Shown one piece after another: positions 22,843-33,100 of a stretch of 64,000 bases of DNA; position 1 is the stretch's first letter, and each line of letters starts with the position of its first letter. The stretch spans positions 1-64,000 of the forward strand of contig NZ_JAUSLW010000204.1 in the NCBI RefSeq assembly GCF_030645195.1, in the 5' to 3' direction. Both the position numbers and the translations under genes were made by a program. Source of the DNA: Phenylobacterium sp. (GTDB lineage: Bacteria; Pseudomonadota; Alphaproteobacteria; Caulobacterales; Caulobacteraceae). The notes under the pieces were generated by a model, which was not told the DNA's origin, did no database searches, and saw nothing but the letters and a program-made list of their open reading frames with translations.

Positions 22843-24315
22843 ATGTTCTTTCAGCTGCTCGCCGGTCGCACGCCGCTGACCGTCCGGCGGCTGGCCTTTG
22901 TGGGACCCGGCCGCGAGGGCTTTGCGGACGACTACCTGGCCCGCAACCCACAGGCGACCTTCGCCGGGCCAGGCGAATCCGTCGAGGTCCTGGTCCTGGC
23001 CGATCTTGACGCGACGCCCCCGCGGGACGTCCTCTCCGCCGCCGAGGCGATCGAAACGGGCGGCTATCTGGTGGCGGCCTCGCGATCCGGTCCTCACGTG
23101 GCGGCGGTGCTGGCGGCCCTGGGGGATGGCTTCCGGATCGCCAAGCTGCAGGTCCTGGTCCCCGGCGACGATCACTTCAACGACCTCGCCCCACGCCGCG
23201 ACCCGGCCAGCATCGACCAGGTCTCCGACCGCGACCTCCTGCTGGTGGTCCAGAAGCGCGGCGCCGGGCCCCCGCCGCCCGAGCCCCTGGTGGTGCAGAG
23301 CGCCGCCTTTGCTCCGCGCCTGATGGACATCCGCACCCGCCTGCCGGCCCATGGCCTGCGCGGCGATCCAGAGTTGATCGTGGCCTATGGCGCGGCGCCG
23401 GTTCAGCTCCTGCCCCTGCCCCCCGAGACCCCCAAGATCCTGGTGCTGCAACGCCCGGCCCTTCCGTCCGTGGAGACCTGGCGCGCGGCCACCGCCAACA
23501 GCATCCGCCGCGGCTGGGTCCCCGTGCTGGAGATCGATGACCATCCGGCCCTGCTGGCCGCCGTCGCCGGGCGCAAGCTGACGCCTGCCGACTGGCTGAC
23601 CTACGGCTTCCCCCACGCCATCCAGACCTCCACCGAGCGGCTGGCCACGGCGTTTTCCAGGTACAATCCGGTGGTCAAGGTCTTCCCCAACGCCGTGTTC
23701 GACCTGCACCCCTTCCCCACCGCGCCGGCCCCGCGGCGGGTCTTCTACGGTGCCCTGTCACGAGGCAGGCTCGCCGCCCGCGTGGCCGCCTCTCTTGGCC
23801 CCGTCAGCGAGGAGTATCCCGAGGTCGAGTTTGTGGTGGTGGGCGACCGGGCGGTATTCGAAGCCCTGCCCACCGCCCGGAAGAGCTTCCACGACTACCT
23901 GCCCTATAATGCCTATCTCGACCTGATGGCGACCTGCGCGGTCTCCCTCTCGCCGGTAGAGGGACGGCTCTACGAGGACACCAAGAGCGACGCCAAGTTC
24001 CTGGACGCCGCGGCCCGCGGCGTGGTGACCCTGGCCTCCCCCACCATCTATGCTGAGACCATCGTCCACGGTCTGACCGGCCTGATCGCTCACCGGTTGA
24101 CGGATTGGGCGCCCCTGCTGACCGGCGCCCTGCGCGACGAGACCGCCCGCCAGGCCATGGCGCGGCGGGCTTGGGACTATGTCCGCGCCGAACGGATGTT
24201 CGCCCACCAAAGCGCCGACCGCCGCGCCTGGTACCGCGAGCTCTGGGATCGGCGGGAAGAGCTGAACGCCGGGGTTATCGCCCGCCTCCCCGGCCTGGCC
24301 CAGGCCTTGGCCTGA
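22843..24315 (+). CDS. glycosyltransferase (GT4-like) protein
   Basis: EVEFVVVGDRAVFEAL, SLSPVEGRLYEDTKSDAKFLDAAARGVVTLASPTIYAETI. Confidence 0.75.
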   Translation: MFFQLLAGRTPLTVRRLAFVGPGREGFADDYLARNPQATFAGPGESVEVLVLADLDATPPRDVLSAAEAIETGGYLVAASRSGPHVAAVLAALGDGFRIAKLQVLVPGDDHFNDLAPRRDPASIDQVSDRDLLLVVQKRGAGPPPPEPLVVQSAAFAPRLMDIRTRLPAHGLRGDPELIVAYGAAPVQLLPLPPETPKILVLQRPALPSVETWRAATANSIRRGWVPVLEIDDHPALLAAVAGRKLTPADWLTYGFPHAIQTSTERLATAFSRYNPVVKVFPNAVFDLHPFPTAPAPRRVFYGALSRGRLAARVAASLGPVSEEYPEVEFVVVGDRAVFEALPTARKSFHDYLPYNAYLDLMATCAVSLSPVEGRLYEDTKSDAKFLDAAARGVVTLASPTIYAETIVHGLTGLIAHRLTDWAPLLTGALRDETARQAMARRAWDYVRAERMFAHQSADRRAWYRELWDRREELNAGVIARLPGLAQALA

Positions 24316-24417
24316 ATCTGTCTCATCGGCAGAGCAAATGAGCGACCCTATCGCTCAAATACATACCTGATTTTCTTGATGTTTGTACCTGTCCGCGCAC
24401 GTCGGCGAACAGGAAAA

Positions 24418-24473
24418 TGGTGCCCCAGGTCGGACTCGAACCAACACGCCTCTCGGCAACAGATTTTGAGTCT
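24418..24473 (-). pseudogene. 3' half of split tRNA-Leu(CAA)
   Basis: Minus strand AGACTCAAAATCTGTTGCCGAGAGGCGTGTTGGTTCGAGTCCGACCTGGGGCACCA; no D-arm upstream. Confidence 0.92.
24464..24473. repeat. attL core TTTTGAGTCT
   Basis: Identical to 56578-56587. Confidence 0.85.
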
Positions 24474-24669
24474 AATCCGAGAACACGTAAGACATTGTAT
24501 TAATTAGATTATTTTGTTAGTCGGTGGGCTAGTGTGCTAGCTTGTGTGCTAAACACACCGGGGGGTAGGTGCGGAATGGATATCAGATTCCCCTGACGGG
24601 CGCATTTGCCGCCACGCTTCTGGCCACAGCGACTTGCCGCGCGACTGGAAAGCCCCAAATTCTGGAGCG

Positions 24670-25383
24670 ATGAGCAAGCGCTTCAAGGGTCTGACCTGCG
24701 CCTACTGCGCGACCGAGGGCGCTTCGACCACGGGCGACCACGTCTTCGCCCGCGAGTTCTTCCCCCTGAACAAGCGCAGTAACCTGCCCAAGGTGGCGGC
24801 CTGTCAGGCCTGCAACAACGACAAGTCCAAGCTTGAGCACTACCTGACGGCGGTCCTTCCCTTTGGTGGCAGGCACCCGGATGCGAGCCACATGCTCAAC
24901 AGCATGGTGCCGCCGCGCCTGGCGAAGAATGTGAGGCTCCACAACGCCCTTTCCGAAGGGCAGTCGCGCGCCTGGATCAACCGAGGCGGCGTCATCCTTC
25001 CGACTATGACCATCCCCATCGATGCCAATCAATTTCGGCAGCTCTTCACACTGATCATGAAGGGGCTGATGACCCACCATTGGGGGGTACATGTGCCTCC
25101 GACCCATAACGCCAGCGCTGGCCTTCTGACCGAAGCGGGCGAGGCACTTCTTGCGCCTATGCTGGCCGGGAATGGCCGGGCCCGTGCCACGGCCTCGATC
25201 GGCGGAGGCGCGTTTGAGTACAACGGGCTGCAAGCGTTGGACGACCCACTGCTGAGCATCTGGTGCTTCCGGGCCTATGGGGGAATTACCCTTGGAGGGG
25301 ACCCGCGCGAGAATGCGGAGGCAACGCCCCGCATCTGGGCGATGACCTCGCGCCAGCCCCTCCTGAATATCTTCGATGAATAG
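24670..25383 (+). CDS. HNH endonuclease-like protein
   Basis: LTCAYCATEGASTTGDHVFAREFF...ACQACNNDKSKLEHYL, paired CxxC with H and N residues. Confidence 0.75.
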   Translation: MSKRFKGLTCAYCATEGASTTGDHVFAREFFPLNKRSNLPKVAACQACNNDKSKLEHYLTAVLPFGGRHPDASHMLNSMVPPRLAKNVRLHNALSEGQSRAWINRGGVILPTMTIPIDANQFRQLFTLIMKGLMTHHWGVHVPPTHNASAGLLTEAGEALLAPMLAGNGRARATASIGGGAFEYNGLQALDDPLLSIWCFRAYGGITLGGDPRENAEATPRIWAMTSRQPLLNIFDE

Positions 25384-25535
25384 AGAAGGGGCGCGCCAGC
25401 AACCCTGCCTCATGGCGAATAGCGGGTGTGCAAGCGGAGCAGCGGCTTCGCGGGGAACCGGCTGCAGGGAGCGTCAGCGACCGAAGCTGGGCGGAAGCCG
25501 CTCGAAGTGCGCTGAGGGCGGAGCCCTAAGTGACC

Positions 25536-26453
25536 CTACATCTGCCGATCAGATCGACGATTCCAATCGCGGTCATCATCCTCGTCGTCGCTGTCTTCCT
25601 CGTCGGCGATGAGCAGCGTCATCGCCCATCCGTCTTCCTGAACGAAGACCTGTTCGTAGAGAGCGGAGACGCTCCCCTTGCGATCTAGCCAGGTGTGGGT
25701 GGCGACTTCACAAAGATCGGAAATGGAAGACTGGCCCCCACCGGGTCGAAAAGTCGAAGTCAGTGCGGTCGCGGGGATCGGGGCATCACGCCGGAGGCCC
25801 AGATACGGAAAGCCGGACTTGGGGATCACGCGCCGAACCAGACCCCGGTGGGATGTAATGATGGCGGCGCTCTCGTCGGAAGCGTTGACGTAGATCTTAG
25901 CCATCATCTCCTGGGAGACGTCGAATGTCTCCGCCAGCTGCCGGATGTGGACGATATCGCAGGCGGTGCCAAGCCGGCGGCGTTCCTTTTGAAACTCAGG
26001 GACAGGTACGAGAAGCGCTGCGGAGAATTCGTTGGCCTCCACTTCAATGCGCTCAAGTGGCGGCCGGGAATCCCAATTACCGCCTGAACGCTCCCTCCCC
26101 ATATCGACTATCGCACATTGGAATTTGTCACGGCCGAACCGATGGTTCGGAATGACAAAATGTCCGATCTCATGGCCGATGGTGAAGTTGCGGCGCCCGG
26201 AGCGCAGGCCCTTGCGAAGCCCTATCGCGCCGAACCCATCCTGAACGACCAACGTGCCTTCAAAATCGTCCGTGGCGATTTCCTTGATGCCCACGATGCC
26301 GACGGCCTTCGCCAAGCTGGCCAAAGGAAGTTGTGTCGGAACCTGATCGAATTGGGCGCGAAGCTGTCGATGGATTTCGAGGGCGAGCTTCATCGGCTGG
26401 CCGATATCGGCCAGCTCCATCATATCGATCTCGATCTCAGGTTCCGCGGCCAT
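25536..26453 (-). CDS. ImmA/IrrE family metallo-endopeptidase
   Basis: FTIGHEIGHFVIPNH HEXXH; EANEFSAALLVP. Confidence 0.92.
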   Translation of the reverse strand: MAAEPEIEIDMMELADIGQPMKLALEIHRQLRAQFDQVPTQLPLASLAKAVGIVGIKEIATDDFEGTLVVQDGFGAIGLRKGLRSGRRNFTIGHEIGHFVIPNHRFGRDKFQCAIVDMGRERSGGNWDSRPPLERIEVEANEFSAALLVPVPEFQKERRRLGTACDIVHIRQLAETFDVSQEMMAKIYVNASDESAAIITSHRGLVRRVIPKSGFPYLGLRRDAPIPATALTSTFRPGGGQSSISDLCEVATHTWLDRKGSVSALYEQVFVQEDGWAMTLLIADEEDSDDEDDDRDWNRRSDRQM

Positions 26454-26772
26454 CTTCGCGCTTTGCGATCATATCGAGAAGTTGTTCGAGCACGTCGAAG
26501 TCCTTGTCGCCCATGGCGGCGAACTTCTCACTGTTGCGTCGATAGAACTGGTCGGCTCGGCTGAGATCGCCTTCGGGCTCCTCGATCAAGTACGCGACCG
26601 TCGTCCCGAAATGCGAGGCCAGTTTCTGCAGGAGATCCAGCGACGGGTTCTTACTGCGATTGCTTTCAAGTTCCCAGATATGGGCTTTGGATGCGCCGAT
26701 TGCGTCAGCGACTCCCTGAAGGGACTGGCCCTTCCTGACCCGCATTTCCTTGATCTTGTCTCCTATCGGCAT
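26437..26772 (-). CDS. XRE family HTH transcriptional regulator
   Basis: IKEMRVRKGQSLQGVADAIGASKAHIWELESNRSKNPSLDLLQKLASHFG; overlaps the ImmA start. Confidence 0.93.
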   Translation of the reverse strand: MPIGDKIKEMRVRKGQSLQGVADAIGASKAHIWELESNRSKNPSLDLLQKLASHFGTTVAYLIEEPEGDLSRADQFYRRNSEKFAAMGDKDFDVLEQLLDMIAKREDGRGT

Positions 26773-26801
26773 GGACCCTCCCCGGCAGCGTCGTAAAGAC
26801 C

Positions 26802-26855
26802 AATCGAACGTCACGTTCATTCGGGCTTGACCCCAACGCGGCGTTCGATTAATCT
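26802..26855 (+). promoter_or_regulatory. Candidate promoter/operator of the multi-ubiquitin operon
   Basis: TTGACC (26827-26832), 17 bp, TAATCT (26850-26855); palindrome GAACGTCACGTTC (26806-26818); IR AATCGAACG/CGTTCGATT (26802-26810/26842-26850). Confidence 0.5.
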
Positions 26856-26896
26856 ATACATGCCGGATGATCGGCGACTTGGCAAGGAGATTTGGG

Positions 26897-27589
26897 ATGC
26901 CCCTAGATGACGCCTCGCCGGAGATTTCCGGCAACGAACGCTACGCCTTCACCGTGAATGGGGTGCGCTACGCGACCAACGATCCCGTCAAAGAAGGCCG
27001 GGACCTGTTGCAGAAGGCGGGCTTCAACCCCGCCAGCGAACACGTGCTGATCGAACTGAAACACCCCGGTGCGACCTCGGTCGGACTGGATGAAGAAGTC
27101 GATCTCAGCCAACCCGGCCGCGAGGAGTTCCGCGCCTTCCGGTCCGACCGGACGTTCAACTTCACCATCGACGAGCGCGGCTACGAGTGGGGTGCGCCGA
27201 CGATCACCGAGGATGAACTGCGCGCCATCTCCGACACGCCAGAGAACAAGGCGCTGATCTTGGAGCGTACGGATCAGCCGGATCATATGATCGAGCCGGG
27301 AACCTCGGTCGATCTGGATGGGAGCGGCACCGAGCACATCCGCACCGAGCAACGCGAATACGAAATCGTCGTGAATGCGCGGAAGGTCAAAGTGACCTCG
27401 CGGGACCTCACCTACGCCCAGGTGGTTGCGCTGGCTTTCAACCCGGTCCCGACGGGGCCGGACGTGATCTTCACGGTCACCTATCGCAAGGGGCCGCCGG
27501 CTAACCCCAAGGGAACCCTGCCCGAGGGTGGAACGGTCACCATCAAGAACGGGATGATCTTCGTTGTCACGCAGACCAATCGCTCGTAG
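26897..27589 (+). CDS. multiubiquitin-domain protein (three tandem beta-grasp Ubl repeats)
   Basis: RYAFTVNGVRY..., FNFTIDERGYEW..., YEIVVNARKVKVTSRDLTYAQVVALAF...GTVTIKNGMIFVVTQTNRS; SD AAGGAG upstream. Confidence 0.85.
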   Translation: MPLDDASPEISGNERYAFTVNGVRYATNDPVKEGRDLLQKAGFNPASEHVLIELKHPGATSVGLDEEVDLSQPGREEFRAFRSDRTFNFTIDERGYEWGAPTITEDELRAISDTPENKALILERTDQPDHMIEPGTSVDLDGSGTEHIRTEQREYEIVVNARKVKVTSRDLTYAQVVALAFNPVPTGPDVIFTVTYRKGPPANPKGTLPEGGTVTIKNGMIFVVTQTNRS

Positions 27590-28751
27590 CCCGGATTTGT
27601 CGCAGCTCCTCGCTGAGGGCTACGACATTTCCATCCAGGCCAACCACTTGGTGGTCAAACGCATCCCGTACGTGAATGCTGAAAGGCAGATCAAATACGG
27701 GATGCTTGTCACCGTATTGCGCCTGCAAAACGACGTCACTCTCCCGCCGGACGATCACACCATCTACTTCGTGGGCGAATATCCGTGCGACGCGAACGGC
27801 CAGCCCATCGAGGCCATTCGCAACGGCCCGGAGCGGACCAGCATCGGGAATCTCACTACGGACCATCGCTTTTCGGCCAAGCCCCAACCTTCCGGCAAAT
27901 ACGACGACTTCCACCATAAGATCGTGACCTACGCGGCGCTGTTGAGCGGGCCGGCGCAAACCATCGATCCTGGTGTGAAGCCAAACCCCGGCGGCTTTAT
28001 CCCGGCCGAGGAAGACGACGACTCCGTCTTCCTGTATCTCGACACCGCCTCCCCGCGCGCCGAGATCACCGCCGTCACCGCCAAACTTGAGCGCAAGAAG
28101 GTCGTAATTGTCGGGCTTGGCGGCACGGGCTGCTATGTGCTGGATTTCGTCGCTAAGACCCCCGTCGAAGAGGTCCATCTCTACGATGACGACACCTTCG
28201 AACAGCACAACGCCTTCCGCGCGCCGGGTGCCGCCTCGGGTGACGAACTATCGGCCAACTCCACAAAGGTGGCGTATCTGGCCGGCATCTACTGCAAAAT
28301 GCGGCGCGGGATTGTTGCCCATCCAGAGCGCGTAGGGGCATCCAACATCGAAGAACTGCGCGATGCGGATTTCGTCTTTCTCTGCATTGATGATGGGCCG
28401 TCTAAGGGCCTCATCATCGCTAAGTTGGAGGAGTTCGGCGTCAGCTTCGTTGACGCCGGCATGGGTCTCTTCCTGGAGGACGGCGCGCTGGGAGGCATTC
28501 TACGCACCACGACCAGCACGCCCACGATGCGTGACCATGTTCGCGACGGAAAGCGCATCTCCCTTTCCAAGGATGAGGGCGAGAACGAGTACGAACGGAA
28601 CATCCAAGTGGCCGACCTAAACGCGCTCAACGCGATCATGGCGGTCATGAAGTGGAAGAAATTATGGGGCTTCTACATCGACCTCGAACGCGAACATCAC
28701 AGCACCTACACCATTGATGGCAACGAGATGACCAACGAGGATTGCGAATGA
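27564..28751 (+). CDS. E1-like ThiF adenylyltransferase with DUF6791-like N-terminal domain
   Basis: KKVVIVGLGGTGCYVLDFVAKTPVEEVHLYDDDTFEQHNAFRAPGA (E1 nucleotide-binding motif); overlaps the upstream Ubl CDS. Confidence 0.9.
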   Translation: MSRRPIARSPDLSQLLAEGYDISIQANHLVVKRIPYVNAERQIKYGMLVTVLRLQNDVTLPPDDHTIYFVGEYPCDANGQPIEAIRNGPERTSIGNLTTDHRFSAKPQPSGKYDDFHHKIVTYAALLSGPAQTIDPGVKPNPGGFIPAEEDDDSVFLYLDTASPRAEITAVTAKLERKKVVIVGLGGTGCYVLDFVAKTPVEEVHLYDDDTFEQHNAFRAPGAASGDELSANSTKVAYLAGIYCKMRRGIVAHPERVGASNIEELRDADFVFLCIDDGPSKGLIIAKLEEFGVSFVDAGMGLFLEDGALGGILRTTTSTPTMRDHVRDGKRISLSKDEGENEYERNIQVADLNALNAIMAVMKWKKLWGFYIDLEREHHSTYTIDGNEMTNEDCE

Positions 28752-29194
28752 GGGCAAACTTCGCCATCGAGCACGCGTTCGTGGACTTCATGCCTGATGT
28801 GCTGGAGGAGCGGACGCTCTACATCTCCATCGAATTCGCGACGGCCTCGCATCGCTGCTTCTGCGGCTGCGGCGCGGAAGTGGTTACGCCGATCAGCCCG
28901 GTGGGCTGGCAGCTAACCTTCGATGGTGAAACGGTCTCGCTCTCTCCCTCCGTCGGAAGCTGGAGTCTGCCCTGCCAGTCGCACTACTGGATTCGCCGCG
29001 ACATGGTGGAGTGGGCGCCGGGGATGACGGCCGAGGAGATTGCCGGCGTCCGTCGTCGGGACGATTTCGACCGCGTGCGCCACTACGGTGCGTACGAAGC
29101 CCCCGCCAAAGTGGTCGAGCCCCCCAAGGTCGAAGTAACTCTCCCGTCGAAGCCCCGCGGGTTCTTCGCCTGGCTGGCTGACCTGTTCCGCTAA
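28748..29194 (+). CDS. DUF6527-like (putative Ubl-pathway accessory/peptidase) protein
   Basis: SHRCFCGCGAEVVTPISPVGW...SVGSWSLPCQSHYWIRRDMVEWA; ATGA overlap with the E1 gene. Confidence 0.78.
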   Translation: MRANFAIEHAFVDFMPDVLEERTLYISIEFATASHRCFCGCGAEVVTPISPVGWQLTFDGETVSLSPSVGSWSLPCQSHYWIRRDMVEWAPGMTAEEIAGVRRRDDFDRVRHYGAYEAPAKVVEPPKVEVTLPSKPRGFFAWLADLFR

Positions 29195-29422
29195 GCCGGG
29201 GGCTAGTTTTCTACCTTGGACGGTTCGTCCTACTGGAATCGTTCAAGCGCAAATGCGACCGCCGAAACGAGCTACGTCTCGGGATGAAATCCTTGCTCGT
29301 GCATTGCGCCAAGGGTGAGTTTGAACAGCCTAGGGAGCGGGGGTGGAGGTGGCCACCAGATGATCAAGGGATCGCCCTGCCAGAATTATGACTAACCCGA
29401 GCCGAGGAAAAGTGCAGCTCGG

Positions 29423-30139
29423 TCAGGACATCGCCATTTCAAGCCGCGCCTTCCGCCGCCGCCAGTCTGGTAGGACTTGATCCAACAGCGCAATAAATTT
29501 GGGCCCGTGATGAGCTTCGGCGATGTGGCAAAGCTCGTGGGTGATGACGTAGTCGATGGCGTCCGTAGGAGCCTCGATCAGCCGCGCATTCAGCAGGAGG
29601 CGTGACGCCTTGCTCATGGAACCCCAACGCTGATTGAGCGTGCGGAGGATGATCGCGGTCGGGCGAAATGCCTCGGGATCTGCGAAGCGCTGCAAATTAT
29701 GTTCGAGGCGTTCGGCGAATTTCACCGCAGCACGTTCGCGGTACCAGCGCTCGACCAGCTCCTGGGTAGCCTCCGCGCATTGCGGGCGATGCGCCTGCAC
29801 AACGAGATGGCCTCCCCGCAATTTCACACTGGCCTGGACGTGGGGCACCACCTTGAGTCGGTAGTGGCGGCCGAGGTAGCGAAATGTCTCACCCGCAATG
29901 AACTGGCGGTCGGGCGTCCGGGGCAGGAACTGCATGAAGTAGCGCTGTTGCCGCCGTATCCACGCGGCGCGCCTTCTGACCTTGCCCTCAATCGCACCTA
30001 GCGTCGCGTCGAGCGGCGCGGTCACACTGACGGTTGCGTCCGGCTCAACGGCAATTTCCAAGGTTTTGCGGTCACGGCGAAACAAGCTGACGTCGATCTC
30101 ATGCTCGCCGTACTGGACGATGAGATGTTCGACGCTCAT
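29423..30139 (-). CDS. M48/YgjP-type (DUF45) metallopeptidase
   Basis: LNQRWGSMSKASRLLLNARLIEAPTDAIDYVITHELCHIAEAHHGPKF. Confidence 0.92.
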   Translation of the reverse strand: MSVEHLIVQYGEHEIDVSLFRRDRKTLEIAVEPDATVSVTAPLDATLGAIEGKVRRRAAWIRRQQRYFMQFLPRTPDRQFIAGETFRYLGRHYRLKVVPHVQASVKLRGGHLVVQAHRPQCAEATQELVERWYRERAAVKFAERLEHNLQRFADPEAFRPTAIILRTLNQRWGSMSKASRLLLNARLIEAPTDAIDYVITHELCHIAEAHHGPKFIALLDQVLPDWRRRKARLEMAMS

Positions 30140-33100
30140 CCCGGAAACCTCGCCCGCGCGAGGCTCATGATCCTGGCCTCCAGCTCGTCGAGTGCATCGA
30201 CCGGCACCTCGATCCCCATTTCATCGCGGAGCACGTCGAAGAAGTAGTCGTCGATGGCGTTGTGCATGTTGTTCTGCGCCACGTCGTTCGACCAGACATC
30301 AACAATGTGGTGCTGTTGGATGATCTCGATCACGGCCAGGGCGATGGCGGCGGTCTGATCCGCGCCGACCACCTCGCCGTCTGCCGTCACCAACTTGCCC
30401 GCAAGAAGGCCGTAGAAAGCCTGGCCGTCTTCGTTGGCCTCCACGGCGGCAGGCACGGATTGTCCGCGTTCCTTGCGGGCCACCTTGCTGGCCAGGTCGA
30501 TGATGCTCTGCAGGTAGTCGCGCTCCGACAGGCGCTTTTGCCGATAGTCCCTGATGGTCTCCTCAAGCAGTTCGGAAAACTGCTTATAGAAGCTCGGGTC
30601 CTCTTCCATTTTCTCGGTGATGACCCGCCGTGTCGCGCTGGCGATCCGATCCGCCTTCGACGCGTCTGACACGCCTGTCTCATCGACCACGGCCTTCAGC
30701 GCATCGGCGTCATTGATGTTGACGAGGGCGATGATGGTTTCAGCGGGCAACGCGACGACATGGTCGTCGAGGAGCTTTTGGATTTTTGGCTCGAACTCCT
30801 TCAGGTCCACCGTCTCCTGGTAGCGGAGTTGAACGGACCGCTTCAGCTCGGAGAACCGTTTCCAGTCACGCTTCATGCCGTCGATACGATCCTCGTCGAA
30901 CACGTCGAGGAGCTTGTCGGAAGACATGGAAATGTGAAGGCATCGGCTGAACGCGCGCAGGCGTTCATAGAAGTCCTGCCGGATGGCTTCGTCGGACAGG
31001 AACTGCTCGAACTGCTCCATGTCCTTCTTGTTCTTGATGGGCTTGAACAGATCCCAAAGCTGCTCATGGAGCTGCGGCAGCTTCTTGATCTCCTCGCGCA
31101 CGTCATGGACGGTGCCGGCAAGATCTGAGGACTCGTATCCCTCGAAAGCGCTGTAGGCGGTGAGCGCCTTGTCCAGCTCACCGAGGAGGCCTTCATAGTC
31201 GATGATGAAGCCGAACTGCTTTTCCGCGCCGTCGCCTTCGTAGAGACGATTCACCCGCGCGATCGCTTGCAGCAAATTGTGCTCGCGTAGGGGTTTGCAG
31301 ACATAGAGCACGGTGTTGCGCGGCGCGTCGAAGCCAGTCAGCAGTTTGGAAACAACGATGAGAATTTCCGGGTCACCAGAGCCTTTGAAGGCATCGATGA
31401 TCTGACGGTTGTACTCGTCCTCGGTCTTATAGATGACCATCATCCGGTCCCAGAAAACGCGGACCAGATCCTTCGAGTCCTTATCGACCTCCTCGTTGCC
31501 CTCGTTGTCGTCGGGAGGCGAAATGACGATAGCGCTGGTGACGTGCCCGATCTCGTCGAGCACTTCTTTGAAGCGGACAGCGGCAGCTTTCGACGGGGCC
31601 ACCAACTGAGCCTTGAACCCCGTCCCCTGCCAGTGCTGGCGGAAATGTTCGGAGATGTCGAAGGCCTTGGCACGGATCGCCTGGCCGGTTTTGCCGAGGG
31701 CGTCCATGCGTGAGAATTTGCGCTTGAGGTCGGCCTTCTGTTTGTCGGTCAGCCCCTCGCTGATCTTCTCGAACCAGCGGTCGATGACATTGCCGGTGAT
31801 CTGCTGTTCGACCAGGCGGCCTTCATAGAGCAGCGGGACGACCGCCCCATCCGCCACCGCTTCGTCGATGGCGTATTTGTGGATCAGGCCGCCGAAGGTG
31901 GACAGGGTGTTCTTGTCCTTCTTGAGCAGCGGGGTGCCGGTGAAGCCAAGATAGCAGGCCTTCGGCAGGAGGCGGCGCATCTTGGTGGCGAACTGGCTGT
32001 GCCCGCCATAGCGCCCGGTCTGGGTGCGGTGGCTTTCGTCCACCAGCACGAAGATGTTGGCGTCGTTCTCGCCAATCTCATTGCCGCGCAGAGCCGTGTC
32101 GAACTTGTTGATGATGGTGGTGATGAGCGGCGCTTTGTTGCGGACCAGCTCGATCAGATCGGCACCGCTGGTCGCCCTTCGGGGCTCCATCTCGCAGGAT
32201 TTGAAAGTGCCCTTGATCTGTTTGTCGAGGTCATCACGGTCGGTGACGATGATGATCCGGGGATTGGAGATGCCCTTATCAAGGGCTAGCGAGCGCCCGA
32301 GCATCACCATGGTCAGCGACTTGCCGGACCCCTGGGTGTGCCAGATGACCCCGCCTTTGCGGATGCCGTTCATATCGAACTGACGCACGCGCTCCACCGC
32401 TTTGCGGATACCGAAGAACTGCTGGTGACGCGCGATCTTGCGCACGCCGCCGTCGAACACGGTGAAGCGACGCACCAGATCGAGCATGCGCTCGGGGCGG
32501 CAAAGCGCGAAGGTGGTCCGATCCTGCGGACTGACGGCGCGCTCGCCCTCGGCCTGCATGGCCTCGAAATAGGTCCGCGCACCGGCGAAATCTCCGGAGA
32601 AGATGGCGTCCTTATCGGCGGCCGTCAGAGTGTGGTTGGCTGCCGCGAAGATCGCCGCGTCGGAATCTTCCTCGTCTCGCCATGTCTGCCAGAACTTCTG
32701 CGGCGTCCCGACCGTGGCATAGCGGGCTTCGACGCGGTTCATGGTCAAGAGTAGCTGGGCGAAGTGGAATAGCTGCGGGATGTTGTCTTCGTTCTGATAG
32801 CCGACGAGCTGGCTCCCCGCCTTTTTGAGGCTCTCGGTCGGGCGCTTGTTCTCGATGATGAGGAACGGGATGCCATTGACGAACCCGACGATGTCGCAGC
32901 GCTTGGTCTGCGTGGTGCCGGTTCGCTCCACCGCATATTCAGCGGTGACATGGAACACGTTGTTCTCAGGGTGCTCCCAGTCGATGAAGCGGAAGGAATA
33001 GCTCTTGGAGTCACCGTCGATGGTCTTGGTGATCGTGGTCCCGAGCACCAGCGTGTCATAAACATCCTGGTTGGTGCCCTTGAGGCCCTTCATCCGATCC

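Noticed and set aside
24418-24473. Functional tRNA at the left junction
   Set aside because: Only anticodon loop to CCA is present; upstream sequence has no D-arm or 5' acceptor strand.
27564-28751. CBASS type II interpretation (Cap2-like E1)
   Set aside because: No CD-NTase or Cap3/JAB gene nearby; the multi-Ubl and DUF6527 partners fit a dedicated Ubl pathway instead.
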